A stretch of 48,085 nt of DNA from Brevundimonas sp. (GTDB lineage Bacteria; Pseudomonadota; Alphaproteobacteria; Caulobacterales; Caulobacteraceae): contig NZ_JANJTL010000150.1 in the NCBI RefSeq assembly GCF_024711105.1, positions 1 through 48,085 of the forward strand. Reading direction: 5' to 3'. The first letter of the stretch is position 1. Each line of letters opens with the position of its first letter. The notes beneath the pieces were generated by a model that ran no database searches, was not told where the DNA came from, and saw only the letters and a list, made by a program, of their open reading frames with translations. Made by a program: the position numbers and the translations under genes. Positions 16,018-24,991 of the stretch are shown here, one piece after another.

Positions 16018-16725
16018 CTATGCGGCCTGGCCGCCGGCCCGGCCCGGACGCGGCTCTCCGTTCATCGCGCGCAGCATGGCTTCGGCTTTCGGGCAGCCGT
16101 CATCCTCGGAGGGGCCGAAGGTGACCGCGGTTTCCTCCCAGGCCCTGTCGAGCGCGGACAGATCATCCGGATCGTCCTCGGGCTCCTGGATGAGCGTCTG
16201 AACGGCCTGGGAATCAGGGGTCGCGTCGGACAGGGCGACCAGCGCGCCAAAGACGGCCCGATAGGGGCTGGAGCGCTTGTGCAGTCTCTCGGCCAACGCC
16301 TCGAGCACATGGGACGCCTCTCCAAGCAGCGAAGCGGCGTGCTCATCCGGGAGCACCGAGAGAAAATCCAGGAAGACGGGAAGATGGTCGGGAAGCTCGC
16401 GAGCCGACAGTTCCAGGCCGTGTTGCGCATAGAGTTCGACCAGTGCGGCCATCGCCTGACCTCTGTCGCGGCTTTCCCCGTGGACGTGCTCATAGAGGTT
16501 CAGACACAGGGTGCGGGTCCGGTCGAAGAGCTGCACATAGTCTTCCTGCAGCAGGTAGGTGTCGGTGTTCGCCAGCCGCTCTGTAAGGCTGACGAGCGCG
16601 CGTGACACCGGGCCGGGAAGCCGGGGCTCCGAGTTCACCGCATCGAGGATCGACGGCATCAGGGCGCGCTGACGCTCATCGGGATAGGCCAGCATCAGGC
16701 CCAGGGCGCGGTAGATCAGGGCCAT
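16018..16725 (-). CDS. narJ: Nitrate reductase assembly chaperone NarJ
   Basis: A 235-residue all-helical protein of the NarJ/TorD family. It is needed for insertion of molybdenum cofactor into NarG and of Fe-S clusters before NarGH attaches to NarI, and it is not part of the final complex. The recognisable stretches are ALGLMLAYPD at the N-terminus, DYVQLFDRTRTLCLNLYEHV near residue 70, and ELPDHLPVFLDFLS near 110. I use the ATG at 16725, which begins one base after the narH stop; an upstream extension lies within narH. Confidence 0.95.
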   Translation of the reverse strand: MALIYRALGLMLAYPDERQRALMPSILDAVNSEPRLPGPVSRALVSLTERLANTDTYLLQEDYVQLFDRTRTLCLNLYEHVHGESRDRGQAMAALVELYAQHGLELSARELPDHLPVFLDFLSVLPDEHAASLLGEASHVLEALAERLHKRSSPYRAVFGALVALSDATPDSQAVQTLIQEPEDDPDDLSALDRAWEETAVTFGPSEDDGCPKAEAMLRAMNGEPRPGRAGGQAA

Positions 16726-16726
16726 A

Positions 16727-18253
16727 TCAGGAGACCTTTGCGACGGGTTTGGCGCGCGAGCGCTCGTTCTTTCCAAAAAGCCCAAGCTCGGTCCGGCCGC
16801 CCGAGCAGCCGTTGCCGAAGGTGAAGCCGCAGCTGGAGCGCAGGTCGTAGGCGTCTTCAGCCGCTTCCCGGTGGGTGGTCGGGATGACGAAGCGATCCTC
16901 GAAATTCGCGATCGCCATAATCTGATACATCTCGTCGATCTGAGCTGCCGTGAGGCCGACCTTCTCGGCGATCTTGTGATCGATGCGGCCCTCGACGGAC
17001 CGGGCGCGCATGTAGGCGCGCATGGCCATCATCCGCTCGAGCGCCTCGACGACGGGCTCCTCGACGCCTGCGGTCAGCAGGTTGGCGAGGTACTTGACCG
17101 GGATGCGAAGTGAGCGGACGTCGGGCATCTCGCCGTCCATTTCCAGCGCGCCGGCGGCGGCCGCGTTCTGGATCGGCGACAGCGGCGGCACGTACCAGAC
17201 CATCGGCAGGGTTCGGTATTCCGGATGAAGCGGGAAGGCGACCTTCCACTCCATCGCCATCTTCCATATCGGACTGCGGCGCGCGCCCTCGATCCACGCC
17301 TCCGGAACGCCGTCGGCCCGCGCCTGGGCGATCACCGCCGGGTCGTTGGGGTCGAGGAAGACGTCCAGCTGGGCCTGATAGAGATCCGCCTCATCGGGCG
17401 TGGAGGCGGCGGCCTCGATCCGGTCCGCGTCATACAGGAGCACGCCGAGATAGCGGATGCGCCCGACGCAGGTCTCGGAGCACACCGTCGGCATCCCGGC
17501 CTCGACGCGCGGATAGCAGAAGGTGCACTTCTCGGACTTCCCGCTTTCCCAGTTGTAGTAGATTTTCTTGTAGGGACAGGCCGAGACGCACATGCGCCAG
17601 CCCCGGCACTTGTCCTGATCGATGAGGACGATGCCGTCCTCCTCGCGCTTGTAGATCGCGCCCGAAGGACAGGCCGCGACGCAGGTCGGGTTCAGGCAGT
17701 GCTCGCACAGCCTGGGCAGGTACATCATGAAGGTGTTTTCGAAGGCCCCGTAGATCTCCTTCTGGACGCCCTCGAAATTATAGTCCTGCGACCGCCTGGA
17801 GAACTCGCCCCCGAGGATTTCCTCCCAGTTCGGCCCCCATTCGATTTTCTCCAGGCGCTGGCCGGTGATCGCCGAGCGCGGCCGGGCCGTCGGGAAATGC
17901 TTCATCTCTGGCGCGGTCTGGAGGTGCGCGTAGTCGAAGTCGAACGGCTCATAGTAGTCGTCGATCTCGGGCAGATCGGGGTTGGCGAAAATCTTCGCCA
18001 GGATCCGCCACTTGGCGCCGATCCGCGGCTCGATGGAGCCGTTCTTCTTGCGGCGCCAGCCGCCATTCCAGCGCTTCTGGTTCTCCCAGTCCTTGGGATA
18101 GCCGACGCCGGGCTTGGTCTCGACGTTGTTGAACCAGGCGTATTCGACGCCCTCGCGATTGGTCCAGACGTGCTTGCAGGTGACCGAGCAGGTGTGACAC
18201 CCGATGCACTTGTCGAGGTTCAGCACCATGCCGATCTGGGCGCGGACCTTCAT
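16727..18253 (-). CDS. narH: Respiratory nitrate reductase beta subunit (Fe-S) NarH
   Basis: A 508-residue cytoplasmic electron-transfer subunit with four Fe-S clusters linking NarI haems to NarG. The first Cys group is C16-x2-C19-x2-C22-x3-C26 (CIGCHTCSVTCK). Later groups include CEHCLNPTCVAACPSG and CRGWRMCVSACPYKK; the tryptophan in the latter replaces a Cys, as expected for the NarH [3Fe-4S] centre. The last group is CTFCYPRVEAG. The length is typical. Its ATG overlaps the narG stop by four bases (ATGA). Confidence 0.97.
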   Translation of the reverse strand: MKVRAQIGMVLNLDKCIGCHTCSVTCKHVWTNREGVEYAWFNNVETKPGVGYPKDWENQKRWNGGWRRKKNGSIEPRIGAKWRILAKIFANPDLPEIDDYYEPFDFDYAHLQTAPEMKHFPTARPRSAITGQRLEKIEWGPNWEEILGGEFSRRSQDYNFEGVQKEIYGAFENTFMMYLPRLCEHCLNPTCVAACPSGAIYKREEDGIVLIDQDKCRGWRMCVSACPYKKIYYNWESGKSEKCTFCYPRVEAGMPTVCSETCVGRIRYLGVLLYDADRIEAAASTPDEADLYQAQLDVFLDPNDPAVIAQARADGVPEAWIEGARRSPIWKMAMEWKVAFPLHPEYRTLPMVWYVPPLSPIQNAAAAGALEMDGEMPDVRSLRIPVKYLANLLTAGVEEPVVEALERMMAMRAYMRARSVEGRIDHKIAEKVGLTAAQIDEMYQIMAIANFEDRFVIPTTHREAAEDAYDLRSSCGFTFGNGCSGGRTELGLFGKNERSRAKPVAKVS

Positions 18254-21200
18254 TGGGCTGCCTCCGAGCTTTCGAGGGGTTGGTCCAGCCAGTCGATCTC
18301 GCGCATCTTGCGCACGACCACGAACTCGTCGCGGTTCGAGCCGACTGTTCCGTAATAGTTGAAGCCGTAGGCGAGCTGCACGTAGCCGCCGATCATGTGG
18401 GTCGGCTTGAGGACGATGCGGGTCACCGAGTTGTGGATGCCGCCGCGCTGGCCGGTGATCTCGGATCCCGGCGTGTTCACGATCTTCTCCTGGGCGTGAT
18501 ACATGAAGGTGGTTCCCTCACGGATCCGCTGAGACACCACCGCCCGCGCCGCGATCGCACCGTTCAGGTTGAAGAGCTCGACCCAGTCGTTATCGACGAT
18601 GCCGGCCCGCTGGGCGTCCGTTTCCGAGATCCAGATGACGGGGCCGCCGCGATTCAGCGTCAGCATCATCAGGTTGTCGGAATAGGTGGAGTGGATCCCC
18701 CATTTCTGGTGCGGCGTGATGAAGTTGAGCTCGATCTCCGTCTCGCCGTTGGGCTTGCGGCCCCTGATGCTGAGGGTCTTCAGGTCGAGCGGCGGGCGGT
18801 AAACGCACAGGGCCTCACCAAAGGCGCGCATCCAGGGATGATCCTGATACAGCTCCTGCCGGCCAGACAGGGTCCGCCAGGGTATGCGCTCGTGGACGTT
18901 GGTGTAGTTGGCCGCATAGCAGACGTGTTCGGATTCCAGGCCCGACCAGATCGGCGACGAGATGATCTTGCGCGGCTGGGCCACGATGTCGGCGAACCGG
19001 ATCTTCTCCTCTTCCTTGGGCTCCGCCAGATGGCCGTGGTCGCGGCCGGTGTGTTTGGACAGGGCGGCCCACGATCTGACCGAGACCTCGCCGTTGGTTT
19101 CCGGCGCCAGCATCAGCACCGCCTCGGCCGCCTGGACGGCGGTCTCCATCCGCGGCAGGCCCTCCGAGACGCCCTCGTCGAGCACCTTGCCGTTGAGGGC
19201 GCCGAGAAGCTTGACCTCGTGCTCGGTGTTCCAGCTCAGGCCCTTGCCGCCATTGCCGACCTTGGTCATGAGCGGACCGAGCGAGGTGAACTTCTTGTAG
19301 AGGTTCGGATAGTCGCGCTCGACCACGGTGATCTGCGGCATCGTCCGGTTGGGGATGGGATCGCATTCTCCCTTCCACCAGTCCTTGACGTCATAGGCCT
19401 GCGCGAGTTCGGCCGGACTGTCGTGCTGGATTGGCGTCAGCACGACATCCTTCTCCACGCCCAGGACTTCCGGACAGACGTCGGAAAAGGTCTTGGCGAG
19501 GCCTCTGAAGATGTCCCAGTCGCTACGCGACTCCCAGGCCGGGTCCACCGCAGCGGTCAGCGGGTGGATGAAGGGGTGCATGTCTGACGTATTGAGGTCG
19601 TTCTTCTCGTACCAGGTGGCCGTCGGCAGCACGATGTCGGAGTAGACGGCCGTCGTGGACATCCGGAAGTCGAGGGTGACAAGCAGGTCGAGCTTGCCTT
19701 CCGGCGCAACCTCGCGCCAGGCGACCTCCTGGGGCTGGACGCCTCCGGTCTCGCCGAGATCCTTGCCCTGGACCCCGTGCGAAGCGCCCAGTAGATGCTT
19801 CAGGAAATACTCGTGCCCCTTGCCTGAGGACCCCAGAAGGTTGGAGCGCCACACAAACATGTTGCGGGGCCAGTTGGCCGGATCGTCCGGATCCATGCAG
19901 GACATCTGTAGCGACCGGTCCTTCAGCCGCTGGACCGTGTAGTCCCGCGGATCGACGCCAGCCGCCTCGGCGGCGCGGGCCACTTCCAGCGGATTAGTCC
20001 TGAGCGCGGGGGCCGAAGGCAGCCAGCCCATGCGTTCGGCTCGAGCGTTGAAGTCGATCATCGAGCCTCCCCAGTCGCCGCTCGGCGCCGTGGGCGATAA
20101 GATCTCGGAGATGGCCACGGTTTCGTAGCGCCACTGGTCGGTGTGCGCGTAAAAGAAGGATGTCGAGTTCTGCTGGCGCGGGGGGCGGTTCCAGTCGAGC
20201 CCGAAGGCCACCGGGGCCCACCCGGATTGCGGTCGGAGCTTCTCCTGGCCCACGTAGTGCGCCCACCCGCCTCCGGACTGGCCCACGCAACCGCACATCA
20301 CCAGCATGTTGATGACAGCGCGGTAGTTCATGTCCATGTGGAACCAATGGTTCATGGCCGCGCCGATGATCACCATCGAACGCCCATTGGTCTTTTCGGC
20401 ATTGCCGGCGAAGCCGCGGGCCACCGCGATGATCTGGTCGCGCGGCACCGAGGTGATCGCCTCGGCCCAAGCCGGCGAATAGGGCTCGGGATCATCGAAA
20501 TCGACGGGCATGTGGTCCCCGCCGAAACCTTGGTCGACCCCGTAGTTGGCCAGGAACAGGTCGTAGGCGGTGGTCACCCACGCCTCGCCGTCCTTCAGCT
20601 TCATCCGCTTGACCGGGACGTTCCGCACCAGGACGTTCGGGTGATCCGTCGAGGCGAAGCCATTGGCCGCCGTGTTGGCGAAATACGGGAAGCGGACGCC
20701 CTTTACGTCGTCGTGGGCGCCCTTGAGGCCGAGGCGTAGCGTGACGTCCTCACCCGACGCCTTCTCCTCCAGATTCCACTTCCCGTCCTCGCCCCAGCGG
20801 AAACCGGCCGAGCCGTTTGGCGCCACGACCTTGTCCGACCGCTCGTCGAGGGCGACGGTCTTCCAGTCGGGATTGTTCTTCTCGCCGAGGGCGCGGGGGA
20901 AGTCGGCCGCGCGCAGCATCCGCTCCGGCACGAGAGCTCCGTCCTGCGGGACCAGCCGCACCAGCATTGGCAGATCCGAGTACTGGCGCAGATAGTCCCG
21001 GAAGTAGGGGACCTCGCGATCGACGTGGAACTCCTTCAGGATGACGTGTCCGAAGGCCATGCCGAGAGCCGCATCGGTGCCTTGTTTGACCGCCAGCCAA
21101 ATGTCCGAGAACTTCGACGCTTCCGAATAGTCCGGGCAGATCACGGCCGACTTGGCGCCCCGATAGCGCGCCTCGGTATAGAAATGGGCGTCAGGGGTCC

Positions 21201-21978
21201 GTGTCTGGGGGACGTTGGATCCCCAGAGCAGCAGGAAGCCCGAGTTGTACCAGTCCGCAGACTCCGAGACGTCCGTCTGCTCGCCCCATGTCTGAGGAGA
21301 GGCAGGAGGCAGGTCGCAGTACCAGTCGTAGAAGGACCCGCAGACGCCACCCATGAGCTGCAGGTAACGTGCGCCAGCTGCGTAGGAGAGCATGGACATG
21401 GCGGGGATGGGCGAAAAGCCGAAGACGCGATCCGGGCCCCATTTCTTGACCGTGTAAGCGTTAGCCGCGGCGATGAGCTCATTGACCTCATCCCAAGTCG
21501 CGCGCACGAAGCCGCCCCGGCCGCGCATCTGTACATAGTCGGCTCGTGCAGCCGAATCCTCTTGGATGGAGGCCCAGGCGGCAACGGGATTCATGGTGGC
21601 ACGGGCTGCGCGCCAGTGCTTCAGGAGCCGCGACCGGATGAGCGGATATTTCACCCGGTTGGCCGAATACAGGTACCAGCTGTAGCTCGCGCCCCGGGCG
21701 CAGCCGCGCGGTTCGTGGTTAGGCAGCTCAGGCCGCGTGCGGGGGTAATCGGTCTGCTGGGTTTCCCAAGTGACGATCCCGCCCTTGACGTAGATCTTCC
21801 ACGAGCAGGAGCCCGTGCAGTTCACTCCATGTGTCGAGCGCACGATCTTGTCGTGCTGCCAGCGCGACCGATAGGCCTCCTCCCAGGTTCGGTCGTCATC
21901 GTTCATGACGCCGTGCCGACCCGAGAACAGTTCGGTCTTGCGTGTGAAGAATGCGAGACGGTCGAGAGTATGGCTCAT
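18250..21978 (-). CDS. narG: Respiratory nitrate reductase alpha subunit (Mo-bisMGD) NarG
   Basis: The 1242-residue catalytic subunit, reducing nitrate to nitrite in the cytoplasm. The FS0 cluster ligands are H50, C54, C58 and C93, within HGVNCTGSCSW and NHEPRGCARG. The molybdenum ligand Asp is D222, in DWYCDLPPAS, the same residue number as in the E. coli enzyme. No Tat signal is visible, consistent with a cytoplasm-facing NarG; the N-terminus instead carries the family's vestigial start (MSHTLDRLAFFTRK). It is full length and intact. It begins two bases after the narK2 stop and is coupled to narH, so narK1-narK2-narGHJI form one transcript. Confidence 0.98.
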   Translation of the reverse strand: MSHTLDRLAFFTRKTELFSGRHGVMNDDDRTWEEAYRSRWQHDKIVRSTHGVNCTGSCSWKIYVKGGIVTWETQQTDYPRTRPELPNHEPRGCARGASYSWYLYSANRVKYPLIRSRLLKHWRAARATMNPVAAWASIQEDSAARADYVQMRGRGGFVRATWDEVNELIAAANAYTVKKWGPDRVFGFSPIPAMSMLSYAAGARYLQLMGGVCGSFYDWYCDLPPASPQTWGEQTDVSESADWYNSGFLLLWGSNVPQTRTPDAHFYTEARYRGAKSAVICPDYSEASKFSDIWLAVKQGTDAALGMAFGHVILKEFHVDREVPYFRDYLRQYSDLPMLVRLVPQDGALVPERMLRAADFPRALGEKNNPDWKTVALDERSDKVVAPNGSAGFRWGEDGKWNLEEKASGEDVTLRLGLKGAHDDVKGVRFPYFANTAANGFASTDHPNVLVRNVPVKRMKLKDGEAWVTTAYDLFLANYGVDQGFGGDHMPVDFDDPEPYSPAWAEAITSVPRDQIIAVARGFAGNAEKTNGRSMVIIGAAMNHWFHMDMNYRAVINMLVMCGCVGQSGGGWAHYVGQEKLRPQSGWAPVAFGLDWNRPPRQQNSTSFFYAHTDQWRYETVAISEILSPTAPSGDWGGSMIDFNARAERMGWLPSAPALRTNPLEVARAAEAAGVDPRDYTVQRLKDRSLQMSCMDPDDPANWPRNMFVWRSNLLGSSGKGHEYFLKHLLGASHGVQGKDLGETGGVQPQEVAWREVAPEGKLDLLVTLDFRMSTTAVYSDIVLPTATWYEKNDLNTSDMHPFIHPLTAAVDPAWESRSDWDIFRGLAKTFSDVCPEVLGVEKDVVLTPIQHDSPAELAQAYDVKDWWKGECDPIPNRTMPQITVVERDYPNLYKKFTSLGPLMTKVGNGGKGLSWNTEHEVKLLGALNGKVLDEGVSEGLPRMETAVQAAEAVLMLAPETNGEVSVRSWAALSKHTGRDHGHLAEPKEEEKIRFADIVAQPRKIISSPIWSGLESEHVCYAANYTNVHERIPWRTLSGRQELYQDHPWMRAFGEALCVYRPPLDLKTLSIRGRKPNGETEIELNFITPHQKWGIHSTYSDNLMMLTLNRGGPVIWISETDAQRAGIVDNDWVELFNLNGAIAARAVVSQRIREGTTFMYHAQEKIVNTPGSEITGQRGGIHNSVTRIVLKPTHMIGGYVQLAYGFNYYGTVGSNRDEFVVVRKMREIDWLDQPLESSEAAQ

Positions 21979-21980
21979 GG

Positions 21981-23372
21981 TCAGGCCGCCCGGGTAGGAG
22001 TGGAGTTCAGAAGCGAGTGTTTGCGGGCGTAAAAGGCCCAGTTCACTGCAGCGCAGGTCAGGTAGAAGCCGAGGAAGACGTACAGCGCGATAGCCGGGTC
22101 GCCGGTCGCCGCCATTGAGCTCGCGAACGCCAGCGGAATGAAGAAGCCGCCGTAGGCGCCGATGGCGGACGAGAATCCGACGATTGCGGCCGACTCCAGT
22201 TCGGCAGCCTTGAGCCGCTCCTCCGACGTTGCGTCCGGCATCAGCCGGGGGATGTCGGCGCGCACAAGGGCCGGGATCATCTGAAAGGTCGAAGCGTTCC
22301 CGACGCCCGTCCAGAAAAACAGCCAGATGAAGCTCGCAAAGAAGAGAGGGAAGTTAGGGGAGGAGCCGAATGCCCCGATGCTGTGAAGGACGAAGGCCAC
22401 GCCGACCATCAGGGCGATGAAGACACCCTGGGTGATGTTATGGCCGCCCCAGCGATCCGACGCCCAGCCCGTCAAGGCGCGTGATGCGGCGCCCACTAGC
22501 GGTCCCAGAAATGCGATCTGGAGGATATTTACCTCGGGAAAAAGCGTCCGGCCGAGCAACGGAAAGGCGGCTGAAAACCCAATGAATGAGCCGAAGGTGC
22601 CGATATAGAGAAAGCACATCAGCCAGTTGTGTTTGCGCTTGAAGACCACGGCCTGCTCGCGAAAGGACGCGCGGGCCGAGGCAATGTCGTTCATGCCGAA
22701 CCACGCCATGCCGGCCGCGACGACAATCAAGGGCGCCCAGAAGAAGCCGGCGTTCTGCAGCCAAACCTGCTCCTGGCCCGCTTCTGTTGCGATCGTTTGA
22801 GGCGCCCCTACGATTGGCGCAAAGACAGCGATGCCAGTAACAACCGGGGCGAGGAACTGCAGGGCGCTGACCCCGAGATTTCCGAAGCCGGCATTGATGG
22901 CTAGCGCGTTTCCCTTCTCCGCTTTGGGAAAGAAGAAGCCGATATTCGCCATTGATGAAGCGAAGGCGCCGCCGCCTAGACCACACGCAAGGGCCAGCAC
23001 CACGAAGACGCTATAGGGGGTCTGCGGGTTTTGGACCGCTAGACCAACACCGATGGAGGGCGCCAGCAGGGAGAGGGTGGACAATGCGGTCCAGCGCCGC
23101 CCTCCGAAAATGGGCACCATGAAGCTGTAGAAGATCCGGAGGGTCGCGCCGGACAATGCTGGCAGGGCCGTCAACCAGAACAGCTGCGCGGTGGAAAACT
23201 CAAAGCCCACCGAGTTGAGCCGGGTGGCGAGCGTCGACCACAGCATCCAGACTGAGAATGCCAGCAAGAGGTTCGGAACCGAGATCGCCAGATTACGATT
23301 GGCCACAGCTCGGCCGCCTGAATTCCAGAAAGCTCGGTCTTCGGGACGCCAGTCATGGAGGATTTTGGACAT
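21981..23372 (-). CDS. narK2: Nitrate/nitrite transporter NarK, type-II-like (nitrate/nitrite antiporter)
   Basis: A 463-residue major-facilitator protein with about 12 membrane spans. The nitrate-porter signatures are present around residues 130-170 (LACGLGGGAFASSMANIGFF, FFPKAEKGNALAINAGFGN, a nitrate signature) and in the second half (SAAIVGFSSAIGAYGGFFIP). The N-terminal text WRPEDRAFWNSGGRAVANRN is typical of the NarK2/NarU branch, which exchanges external nitrate for internal nitrite. It is the second of two NarK genes, 9 bases after narK1 and 2 bases before narG. Confidence 0.92.
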   Translation of the reverse strand: MSKILHDWRPEDRAFWNSGGRAVANRNLAISVPNLLLAFSVWMLWSTLATRLNSVGFEFSTAQLFWLTALPALSGATLRIFYSFMVPIFGGRRWTALSTLSLLAPSIGVGLAVQNPQTPYSVFVVLALACGLGGGAFASSMANIGFFFPKAEKGNALAINAGFGNLGVSALQFLAPVVTGIAVFAPIVGAPQTIATEAGQEQVWLQNAGFFWAPLIVVAAGMAWFGMNDIASARASFREQAVVFKRKHNWLMCFLYIGTFGSFIGFSAAFPLLGRTLFPEVNILQIAFLGPLVGAASRALTGWASDRWGGHNITQGVFIALMVGVAFVLHSIGAFGSSPNFPLFFASFIWLFFWTGVGNASTFQMIPALVRADIPRLMPDATSEERLKAAELESAAIVGFSSAIGAYGGFFIPLAFASSMAATGDPAIALYVFLGFYLTCAAVNWAFYARKHSLLNSTPTRAA

Positions 23373-23381
23373 CAGAGGGTC

Positions 23382-24725
23382 CTAGCTTTGCGGGTGAGGC
23401 CGACGGTCGCCTACGGGCTCCAGTCCAGCGAGTTCAGGGAATTGAGGGAGCTGGGCCAGACCGGGCTGACGAGAGAGTTCCATCCGGCGCACGGCCAGGT
23501 GCATCCAGATCAAGGCGATGCCGACCAGCAGGAAGAGCAGCATGAAGCAGCTGGTCCACACGCCGGTCAGGTCATTGAGCATCCCGAAAACGATCGGGAG
23601 CACGAAACCGCCCAAGCCTCCGATCATTCCGACCAGACCGCCGACTGAGCCCACGTGCGACGGGTAGTAGACAGGGATGTGTTTGTAGACCGCGGCCTTG
23701 CCGAGGCTCATGGCGAAACCGAGCAGGAAGACGAGTATCGTGAAACCCACGACGCCGATCTCGAGCCGAAACTCGATCGGACCACGCACGCCTTCGACCA
23801 CATATGACGTCGCCGGATAGGACAGCAGGAACGTGCAGATGAGGCTGAGGACGAAGGTCAGGTACATGACCCTTCGAGCGCCGATCCTGTCCGACAGCCA
23901 CCCGCCAAACACTCGGAAAAGAGAGCCGGGTATCGAGTAGGCGGCTGCCATCATCCCTGCAGCTGCAATGCCCAGACCGTAAACACCGGTCAGATAGCGG
24001 GGCAGCCAGAGGGCGAGGGCGACAAAGGCGCCGAAGACGAAGAAGTAGTAGAGCGCGAAGCGCCAAACGCGAATGTCTCGCAGGGGCGCGAGCTGCATCC
24101 AGGCCGCTTCGGCTTTCTGGCCGGTCCTTCTACGTTCGATGACGGCCGGGTCGTCACGGGTGAGGAAAAACACAACAAGTGCGATCACGCCCAGCGCGAC
24201 GGCCCAGCCTTGAGCCACAGCTTCCCAGCCATAGGCGATCATCACGAAGGGAGCCGCGAATTTGGTGACGGCCGAGCCGACATTGCCCGCCCCGAAGATG
24301 CCCAGAGCCGTGCCCTGGCGCTCACGCGGAAAGAATTTTGATACGTATGAGACGCCGACCGCGAATGCGCCCCCCGCGATCCCTACGCCCAAGGCCGCCG
24401 CAAGGAACTGGGGGTAGGTCTCGGCGTACGAAAGGAGGAAGGTCGCGCCTGACGCGAGCAGCATCACGATCAGATTGACGCGACGACCGCCCAGTTGGTC
24501 CGCCCACACGCCGAGAACGACCCTTATCAGCGATCCCGTCAGGATGGGCGTGCCGACCAGCAGCCCGAACTGGGTCTCCGACAGATCCAGCTCGCTCTTT
24601 ATTTGGACGCCGATGATCGAAAAAATGGTCCAGACCGCAAAGCACGCCGTGAAGCCAAAAGTGCTGAACCAAAGTGCCGAGGTTGCCCCTGGCGCAGCCG
24701 GTTGTCTGAGTTCCCCGTTAGCCAT
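23382..24725 (-). CDS. narK1: Nitrate transporter NarK, type-I-like (nitrate/proton symporter)
   Basis: A 447-residue major-facilitator protein with about 12 spans. The nitrate-signature glycine-rich helices are visible as GVGIAGGAFAVGVSYVSKFF with FFPRERQGTALGIFGAGN, and GSVGGLVGMIGGLGGFVLP in the second half. Overall it matches the NarK1 branch, thought to import nitrate with protons and start respiration. I use the ATG at 24725; a GTG at 24758 lacks a ribosome-binding site. It is the promoter-proximal gene of the whole nar train, with a perfect FNR box at 24793-24806, and a class II position (-41.5) would place transcription start near 24758. Confidence 0.92.
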   Translation of the reverse strand: MANGELRQPAAPGATSALWFSTFGFTACFAVWTIFSIIGVQIKSELDLSETQFGLLVGTPILTGSLIRVVLGVWADQLGGRRVNLIVMLLASGATFLLSYAETYPQFLAAALGVGIAGGAFAVGVSYVSKFFPRERQGTALGIFGAGNVGSAVTKFAAPFVMIAYGWEAVAQGWAVALGVIALVVFFLTRDDPAVIERRRTGQKAEAAWMQLAPLRDIRVWRFALYYFFVFGAFVALALWLPRYLTGVYGLGIAAAGMMAAAYSIPGSLFRVFGGWLSDRIGARRVMYLTFVLSLICTFLLSYPATSYVVEGVRGPIEFRLEIGVVGFTILVFLLGFAMSLGKAAVYKHIPVYYPSHVGSVGGLVGMIGGLGGFVLPIVFGMLNDLTGVWTSCFMLLFLLVGIALIWMHLAVRRMELSRQPGLAQLPQFPELAGLEPVGDRRPHPQS

Positions 24726-24792
24726 CGTCTTTGCTCGTCGTCGCCCTCTGGAGGCCACGGCCCAGACGTAGTTGGAGAGCGGTCAGACCCCC

Positions 24793-24806
24793 TTGATTGA
24801 TATCAA
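24793..24806 (-). promoter_or_regulatory. FNR box TTGAT-TGAT-ATCAA upstream of narK1
   Basis: A perfect match to the FNR consensus dyad TTGAT-N4-ATCAA, 68-81 bases upstream of the narK1 start. A site centred at -41.5 would give a start near 24758, with TACGTC (24770-24765) as a weak -10. It probably drives the 13.6-kb nar train. Confidence 0.8.
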
Positions 24807-24895
24807 TTGCGAACGTATCTCAGTTTGTTGAAAGCGATTTAATATCAATGCTTTAAAGTCATCAAGCGGGCGGTTGCGGGTTAGCGGTGACTGAT

Positions 24896-24909
24896 TTGAT
24901 CAAAATCAA
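24896..24909 (+). promoter_or_regulatory. FNR box TTGAT-CAAA-ATCAA upstream of the Crp/Fnr gene
   Basis: A perfect FNR consensus dyad 83-96 bases before the regulator's ATG. A class II arrangement would put the start near 24944, leaving a leader of about 48 bases. Confidence 0.75.
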
Positions 24910-24945
24910 GGCCGCTGGTCGTCCGACGTGGTCACTGAGCTTGGC

Positions 24946-24959
24946 TTGACATCAGTCAA
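24946..24959 (+). promoter_or_regulatory. FNR-family dyad TTGAC-ATCA-GTCAA just before the Crp/Fnr gene
   Basis: A perfect 5+5 dyad of the TTGAC form ending 32 bases before the ATG. It lies at or after the start site predicted from the 24896 box, so it is well placed for autorepression. Alternatively it drives a leaderless transcript. Confidence 0.65.
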
Positions 24960-24991
24960 GCTAAGTCAAGCCGACCTCAGGAATCCGACCC

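Noticed and set aside
15391-19587. Long rightward frames opposite narI, narJ, narH and narG (for example 15391-16605, 17225-18355, 18253-19587)
   Set aside because: The leftward nar subunits carry all conserved ligands here; these frames are shadows without recognisable domains.
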